Assembly (NCBI GenBank): GCA_903928285.1
Contig: CAIYQH010000054.1
Location: 1-6,724 of the forward strand
Source of the DNA: an uncultured Bacteroidales bacterium
Lineage (GTDB): Bacteria; Bacteroidota; Bacteroidia; Bacteroidales; FEN-979
Reading direction: 5' to 3'
DNA length: 6,724 nt
Both the position numbers and the translations under genes were made by a program. The notes under the pieces were generated by a model, which worked only from the letters and a program-made list of their open reading frames with translations, was not told where the DNA came from and searched no databases. Positions 1-3,170 of this stretch are shown in pieces; within the stretch, counting starts at the first letter, position 1, and every line of letters starts with the position of its first letter.

Positions 1-2
1 AT

Positions 3-137
3 TGGTGGAATCAAATTTCTTTAGAAAACAAGGAATCTATCAATAGGGGTCTTATGGATCCTGAACAAGGGAAGATCTATCCCCACGACCAGATAAGAAG
101 GAAATATGAAAAATGGCTTAAGGATCAGGTGGACTGA
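3..137 (+). CDS. C-terminal part of a type II antitoxin-like protein (5' end outside window)
   Basis: An open frame runs in from the left edge and gives 44 residues before TGA. It starts WWNQIS, continues through a short helix-like stretch to GLMDPEQGKIYPHDQI, and ends in a basic KYEKWLKDQVD tail. The pattern of an aromatic/acidic start, then GL-x-D-x-E-x-G-K, a histidine about six residues on, and a terminal KWL is what I associate with small antitoxins of RelE/ParE pairs in Bacteroidota; this is recollection, not a search. Such antitoxins bind and neutralise the toxin and repress their own operon. Support comes from the context: a toxin-like N-terminus starts inside the last 32 bases in another frame, the usual overlap in these operons. 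The N-terminal half is missing, so the DNA-binding part cannot be judged. Confidence 0.55.
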   Translation, partial: WWNQISLENKESINRGLMDPEQGKIYPHDQIRRKYEKWLKDQVD

Positions 138-189
138 AGAAGCTACAAAAAATCTTGAAAGCATTATCCACATTAACAGATATTCTTAA
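106..189 (+). pseudogene. RelE/ParE-family toxin, truncated N-terminal remnant (27 codons)
   Basis: The frame opens at ATG 106, five bases after a purine-rich AAGAAGG at 95-101 that can serve as ribosome binding site, and overlaps the antitoxin 3' end by 32 bases. It reads MKNGLRIRWTEEATKNLESI and then IHINRYS before TAA. The segment with RWTEEA followed by a leucine/isoleucine-rich helix is the typical first strand and first helix of RelE/ParE toxins, which are usually about 90-110 residues. Here the frame ends after 27 residues, so the core sheet and the C-terminal active or partner-binding residues are absent. I infer a dead toxin, cut by deletion or frameshift. The overlap with an antitoxin-like C-terminus makes the call much stronger than the short peptide alone would. 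Confidence 0.55.
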
Positions 190-199
190 GAATAATAAG

Positions 200-372
200 A
201 TGGCAACAAAAAAACAGAATTGGAAGTTGATTATATTGGCGGATTGGATCCTTTATCTGCAGAAGAGGAAAAAGCCATAAGCGAGTATATCAAAACACAG
301 AAAAAATCCTCGAAGCCTATACCTGTTTCTTTACAGCACGATCAACATAAAAAATCAAAATCTACAGTCTGA
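200..372 (+). pseudogene. Small acidic/basic hypothetical protein, frame broken at an A7 run
   Basis: From ATG 200 the frame reads MATKKQNWK and stops early at a TAA near 281. If one A is added to the A7 run at 208-214 (equivalent to a -1 slip), the start joins a 51-codon frame running from 217 to TGA 370-372: ELEVDYIGGLDPLSAEEEKA, then a lysine-rich tail. The joined product would be about 57 residues: basic start, VDYIGG turn, PLSAEEEKAISEYI helix, Lys/Ser/His-rich end. I recall short Bacteroidota proteins with this pattern (VDFIGG, PLTxEEE) beside toxin-antitoxin genes, but cannot name a family. TTG 220 is a possible in-frame start but a weak one. The broken frame may be real decay, as its neighbour is also decayed, or slippage, or a sequencing error in the homopolymer. 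Confidence 0.5.
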
Positions 373-425
373 ATTTTTCTGCACACGACCTGACGGGCTT
401 TCAGCCGCAGCAAATCATAGGTTCA

Positions 426-500
426 CTGGTTGATTTTGGTCAACCAACCCCGCGGATTATAGGCAAAACCGATGGTCTGGAGAAAACCATTTGTGTCGCC
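426..500 (-). pseudogene. RHS/YD-repeat protein fragment
   Basis: On the minus strand 25 codons read GDTNGFLQTIGFAYNPRGWL and then TKINQ before TGA. The core Y-N-x-R-G-W-L-T-x-I-N is the signature of the RHS/YD-repeat region of large Bacteroidota wall-associated or polymorphic-toxin proteins, in which it normally sits in a protein of 1000 or more residues. Nothing RHS-like is readable on either side: the frame stops at 423-425, and on the upstream side only three codons separate it from the TAG ending the 144-residue gene. It is therefore a scrap left by deletion or recombination and not a gene. It lies in the same frame as the gene upstream, which I take as chance. Confidence 0.4.
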
Positions 501-509
501 GGGTAAAGG

Positions 510-944
510 CTATATAATATCCACCCGATACACATCACTCCTGTTCCTTTGGATGTTCTCCACAAAAAACCCGCCAGGCTGCGGGATATCCTCAAACAGG
601 TCGAACGATTCGCAGCCATGGGGCAGCGGGGCGAAGATCAGGGTGAACCGCACGGCGGAGCCGGGAAACACCTCCGTCCACACCGGGGCGACAGAGATAT
701 TCAGGGCATGCAGCAGCCGGCTGCGGCTGCCCGACTGCCTGTCGACCAGCACCGTGGTGTTCCATATCCTGATCGCCCCGTACGATCCCGATGTATGGGT
801 GCAATGCACGATCACGATGCCCTCCTCTTCGATCTGGCCCAGGATCTCGTTCTTCAGCTTTTCATCGAGCTTTATCAAAGGCGCCCGGGTTGCGCTTTCC
901 TTTTCACCTGTCCGCACACAGTGGGTACTATTTATTACCGTCAT
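510..944 (-). CDS. Conserved-looking hypothetical protein, 144 residues
   Basis: I do not recognise a named domain. The protein starts MTVINSTHCVRTGEKESATR, has a helical, acidic stretch (LIKLDEKLKNEILGQIEEEG, about residues 24-43), then alternating strands: VIVHCTHT, an A-I-R-I-W strand, SRLLHALNISVAP, and RFTLIFAPLP. The end, with DIPQPGGFFVENIQRNRSDV and a final strand, looks strongly constrained. Strands dominate and there is no signal peptide or membrane segment, so a cytosolic beta-sandwich-like protein is the best guess from appearance. I have the impression that similar proteins with an EPGGF-x-V-x-N-I-x-R-N-x-x-DVY end occur in Bacteroidota, but can give no function. The ATG at 944 has no Shine-Dalgarno; a TAAATTTG box lies only four bases upstream, so the mRNA may be leaderless. 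It has no same-strand neighbour except the RHS scrap downstream. Confidence 0.72.
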   Translation of the reverse strand: MTVINSTHCVRTGEKESATRAPLIKLDEKLKNEILGQIEEEGIVIVHCTHTSGSYGAIRIWNTTVLVDRQSGSRSRLLHALNISVAPVWTEVFPGSAVRFTLIFAPLPHGCESFDLFEDIPQPGGFFVENIQRNRSDVYRVDII

Positions 945-948
945 AGGA

Positions 949-956
949 CAAATTTA
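949..956 (-). promoter_or_regulatory. Possible -7 box for the 144-residue gene
   Basis: On the minus strand TAAATTTG matches the Bacteroidota -7 consensus TAnnTTTG exactly and ends four bases before the ATG at 944-942. No TTTG or TTG lies 19-20 bases upstream, so the -33 half is missing. A second exact minus-strand match, TATATTTG at 1096-1089, would give a leader of about 140 bases instead. Confidence 0.35.
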
Positions 957-1063
957 GGAAATTTGTTTAAACTGGCGGCCTCATTCGCCGGTCTCCCTCC
1001 CCCGTTCACCGGGTTCAGCCCACCACCAGCCGATTGAAACTTTTCCTGCAGGCCGTTTCATGT

Positions 1064-1071
1064 TAATTTTG
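1064..1071 (+). promoter_or_regulatory. Possible -7 box upstream of a terminator
   Basis: TAATTTTG matches TAnnTTTG on the plus strand. Nineteen bases upstream lies TTTT (1041-1044) in place of TTTG, so the -33 element is imperfect. A transcript from here would begin near 1078 and meet the intrinsic terminator at 1112-1140, giving an RNA of only about 60-70 bases with no evident reading frame. The box may equally be chance in an A+T-rich stretch. Confidence 0.25.
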
Positions 1072-1111
1072 CTTCATCAACATCAAACCAAATATATTTT
1101 CCCGTTTTCAG

Positions 1112-1140
1112 GAAAAAGCCGCCCAAAAGGTGGCTTTTTC
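1112..1140 (+). terminator. Intrinsic terminator hairpin
   Basis: Arms G-AAAAAGCCGCC (1112-1123) and GGTGGCTTTTT-C (1129-1140) form a 12-bp stem with one G-U pair around the loop CAAAA. On the plus strand it is followed by a T-rich tract (rest of 1135-1157, interrupted by CTG and TGTA). Because A5 precedes the stem, the hairpin could also act on the minus strand, but no minus-strand gene lies to its right. It sits just before the esterase promoter, so it insulates the esterase from transcription coming from the left or ends a short leader RNA. Confidence 0.7.
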
Positions 1141-1142
1141 TG

Positions 1143-1174
1143 TTTGTATTTTTTCCGCAGGACCTGTAAATTTG
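1143..1174 (+). promoter_or_regulatory. Bacteroidota-type promoter of the esterase gene
   Basis: TTTG at 1143-1146, a 20-base spacer, and TAAATTTG at 1167-1174 match the Bacteroidota -33/-7 consensus in both halves and in spacing. Transcription should start near 1180, leaving a leader of about 40 bases before ATG 1221. The -33 box lies within the T-rich tail of the preceding terminator. Confidence 0.6.
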
Positions 1175-1220
1175 GCATCCTTAACAAATCTTGTACAAAC
1201 TCTGTAAAACCGACTATCCG

Positions 1221-2141
1221 ATGACCAGCCTTAAGAGTAAGATTTTCAACTTCATCCTGCGCAACAGGCACCTGTTGCAGGGGAAACTGCACAGGGAGGT
1301 ATTCACCTCCCAAACCTCTATCCCGGCTTTCAGGGAGTTGTGTGAGAAGGGGGCCTCGCACTATGCCAGGATTCCTTCCGGCATCACCCTGAAACCTTTG
1401 GTAATTGAGGGGATCCAAGCTGAGTGGATCATCCCGGCCGGGGCTGATCAGTCGAAGTTGATCCTCTATGTGCACGGTGGCGGGTATGTTTCGGGCTCCT
1501 GCAACGACCACCGCGGGTTCATCTCCAAATTTGCCCGTAACTGCGGTTATGCCAACCTGGTCTACGAGTACAGGCTGGCACCCGAACACCCCTTCCCTGC
1601 TGCGCTGGAGGATTCGGTAACTGTTTACGAGTGGTTGCTGTCAAGTTGTTTCAGCCCCACCAATATTCTGGTGGCAGGGGAATCGGCCGGGGGAGGCCTC
1701 TGCCTGGCGCTGCTGCTCGCACTCAGGGATCGTGACATTCCGCTCCCTGCCGCTGCCGTGGCTATCTCCCCCTGGACCGACCTCACCTGCTCGAGCGACT
1801 CCTATTTCACTAAAAACAGGGTTTCCCTGGCTCCCAAAGACTCCTGGACGCTCTTCAGCCGCTGTTACGCAGGCAGCCAGGATGCTGCAAATCCTCTGAT
1901 CTCCCCCCTGTTCGGCGACCTGACCGGGTTACCCCCGCTCTTTATCAATGCCGGGATGGATGATGAACTCTTTGAGGATGCGGAGAAATTTTCGACTAAA
2001 GCCGCAAAGGCAGGCGTAAATGTCATATTCCTCACGGGAAAGGGGATGGTGCATTGCTATCCCTTGCTGGCGCCAATGTTCCGGGAGGCGGCGGAGGCGA
2101 TGGAGGAGATCTGTGACTTTACAAAAAGACAACTGGGGTGA
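1221..2141 (+). CDS. Alpha/beta hydrolase, HSL (hormone-sensitive lipase)-like esterase
   Basis: The 306-residue protein hydrolyses carboxyl esters, most likely short- to medium-chain acyl esters; the true substrate cannot be read from sequence. All family landmarks are present, numbered from ATG 1221: oxyanion-hole motif HGGG at 85-88 (in LILYVHGGGYVSG), the YRLAPEHPFPAA segment at 117-128, nucleophile elbow GESAGG with Ser155, the SPWTDLT segment near 184-190, acid Asp247 in GMDDELFEDA, and His278 in MVHCYP. The length is normal for the family. There is no signal peptide, so it is probably cytosolic. The frame extends upstream to TTG 1191, but ATG 1221 fits better because it leaves about 40 bases after the promoter at 1143-1174. 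No Shine-Dalgarno is visible. It appears to be monocistronic: it has its own promoter, a terminator before it, and another promoter overlapping its 3' end. Confidence 0.92.
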   Translation: MTSLKSKIFNFILRNRHLLQGKLHREVFTSQTSIPAFRELCEKGASHYARIPSGITLKPLVIEGIQAEWIIPAGADQSKLILYVHGGGYVSGSCNDHRGFISKFARNCGYANLVYEYRLAPEHPFPAALEDSVTVYEWLLSSCFSPTNILVAGESAGGGLCLALLLALRDRDIPLPAAAVAISPWTDLTCSSDSYFTKNRVSLAPKDSWTLFSRCYAGSQDAANPLISPLFGDLTGLPPLFINAGMDDELFEDAEKFSTKAAKAGVNVIFLTGKGMVHCYPLLAPMFREAAEAMEEICDFTKRQLG

Positions 2142-2146
2142 GGTCA

Positions 2147-2176
2147 TTGTTAATAACCACACTCTTCTTATCTTTG
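2147..2176 (+). promoter_or_regulatory. Bacteroidota-type promoter for the 50-residue ORF
   Basis: TTG at 2147-2149, a 19-base spacer, and TATCTTTG at 2169-2176 match the -33/-7 consensus. The -33 box begins six bases after the esterase TGA. The -7 box ends six bases before ATG 2183, so transcription would begin at or a few bases before the start codon, giving a leaderless or nearly leaderless message. Confidence 0.5.
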
Positions 2177-2182
2177 CGCATT

Positions 2183-2335
2183 ATGAGGAAAAAACTGTCG
2201 ATTCTAGGGATCCTGGCGATGCTGGCGCTGAAACACCCGCCGATGCCTCAATTTTCGCTGTTTCAGAAAAATTACGCCGTGGAGGTCAGGTGCTTTTCGC
2301 TGAAGAAGATCGCGCTGGATTTCTTTATCAACTGA
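2183..2335 (+). CDS. Small hypothetical protein with hydrophobic N-terminus, 50 residues
   Basis: The frame gives 50 residues from ATG 2183 to TGA. It begins MRKKLSILGILAMLAL, a charged start followed by a hydrophobic run typical of a signal peptide or single membrane helix, then a short polar part (KHPPMPQFSLFQKNYAVEV) and a basic/hydrophobic end (SLKKIALDFFIN). There is no lipobox cysteine; the only cysteine is in VRCFSL. I recognise no family. The main reason to believe it is position: a promoter matching the consensus in both boxes and spacing points straight at this ATG. An upstream GTG at 2138 is in frame but lies before the promoter. It could also be the surviving start of a longer exported protein broken by frameshift, since no gene follows for 220 bases. 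No function is proposed. Confidence 0.42.
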   Translation: MRKKLSILGILAMLALKHPPMPQFSLFQKNYAVEVRCFSLKKIALDFFIN

Positions 2336-2524
2336 CCTTTGCAGGCAATTCAACCATGCCGGCACCTTGTTGGTTTACAGCCAGTTCTGTCCGGCCGTCA
2401 GTCAGCCACCAGTGTATGCTGAATGACCACCCCCACATTCCCTTTGATCATGACAGCATCGTTTAAGAAAGTTGCCGTGGATTATGCTGAATTTCAGAAT
2501 TTACCAGTACACGATAACCTTTCT

Positions 2525-2573
2525 CCCTCTCCTTCAAGGAGAGGGTCAGGGGTGAGGTCAGAGCATCTCACCC
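2525..2573. repeat. Palindromic intergenic repeat (double hairpin)
   Basis: CCCTCTCCTT (2525-2534) and AAGGAGAGGG (2536-2545) are perfect 10-base inverted arms around a single C, so in practice an 8-bp stem with a 5-base loop. A second stem follows: GGGTGAG (2550-2556) with CTCACCC (2567-2573). The second arm reaches into the last codons of the minus-strand gene ending at 2558. I recall CCCTCTCC...GGAGAGGG-T-x-GGGGTGAGGT as a very common dispersed intergenic sequence in many bacterial genomes. There is no T-run on either side, so a classical terminator is not supported, although it sits at the 3' end of that gene. Confidence 0.55.
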
Positions 2574-3037
2574 ACCTCTTTGAAGAGGGTTTCCCATAGT
2601 TTGATCTCGCCGGCAGGTCCCTTCAGCACCCATACTTTTTCATCCGACAGGTCGGCATCACCCACAAAGATCTTGGGAACGATTACGACCTTTATTTTCC
2701 CCTGCTCCAGCTCCTCCACCATCACATTATACTGCCGGTAGTTCGACCTGATCTGGGCCGAGCTGCTGTTGATGCCATAGGTGGCATTGCCCGAGGCCCC
2801 GATATCCTTTTTCCTGGTTTTGATGATCCCCTTGGCGGGATTTTCGATATCGATCAGGTAATCATGGCTGATCAGCACCGCCTTTATGGCACGGAACACT
2901 GAGTCCTTGTCGTGGTTGAAGATCTTGGTGCCAAATTCGCCGACCACCTCAGGGGTGAGTCGTTTCTGGGCAAACAACTGGAACGAAGCTCCTGTCAGCC
3001 ACAGGATCAGGGCAAGGAATGCGACTCTTGTCTTCAT
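2558..3037 (-). CDS. Exported hypothetical protein, 159 residues
   Basis: The N-terminus MKTRVAFLALILWLTGASFQ plus LFAQ is a clear Sec signal peptide with likely cleavage after FAQ (residue 24). There is no lipobox cysteine, so the protein is soluble periplasmic or secreted. The frame runs 21 codons further upstream, but that extension would bury the signal peptide, so ATG at 3037 is chosen. The mature part reads KRLTPEVVGEFGTKIFNHDK, then SVFRAIKAVLISHDYLIDIE, a GIIKTRKKD turn, a Ser/Asn-rich stretch, and strands YNVMVEEL and KIKVVIVPKIFV, ending in an amphipathic helix. The helix followed by 'ISHDYLIDIENPAKGIIKTR' resembles the repeated unit in BamC-like and similar envelope proteins, but this is only a visual likeness. 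It lies 133 bases downstream of the T9SS-protein gene on the same strand and may share its transcript; its nearest promoter-like box (TATCTTTA, 3061-3054) is imperfect. Confidence 0.8.
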   Translation of the reverse strand: MKTRVAFLALILWLTGASFQLFAQKRLTPEVVGEFGTKIFNHDKDSVFRAIKAVLISHDYLIDIENPAKGIIKTRKKDIGASGNATYGINSSSAQIRSNYRQYNVMVEELEQGKIKVVIVPKIFVGDADLSDEKVWVLKGPAGEIKLWETLFKEVGEML

Positions 3038-3170
3038 TTGTTGATATTTGCAATAAAGATACGTTGATGATAAATAACGAGGAAATAATGATGTTAACAA
3101 GTTATGAACGGGATTCTTTTTTTATCATGTTTAACGATGGATCCTGGTTTTTTTAAATTCAAACAGTCAC

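Noticed and set aside
427..446. Stem-loop TGGTTGA / TCAACCA downstream of the 144-residue gene, considered as a terminator
   Set aside because: The stem is short and weak, has no T-tract on the minus strand, and its bases are explained as part of the RHS fragment coding for GWLTK.
549..1037. Plus-strand open frames across 472-1037, up to 162 codons
   Set aside because: They are antisense to the 144-residue minus-strand gene. Their translations are rich in Arg/Pro/His runs typical of shadow frames and show no domain.
978..1058. Minus-strand 26-codon frame starting MKRPAGKVSIG
   Set aside because: The tryptophan- and Gly/Arg-rich short peptide has no upstream signal at the right distance and no similarity I recognise; it is most likely chance.
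1083..1589. Minus-strand open frame of 168 codons
   Set aside because: It is antisense to the N-terminal half of the esterase, whose motifs are unambiguous. It also crosses the terminator and promoter region.
2020..2466. Plus-strand open frame of 148 codons overlapping the esterase end
   Set aside because: It starts inside the esterase in another frame, and its first half is Arg-rich out-of-frame translation. The part after 2336 shows no recognisable domain.
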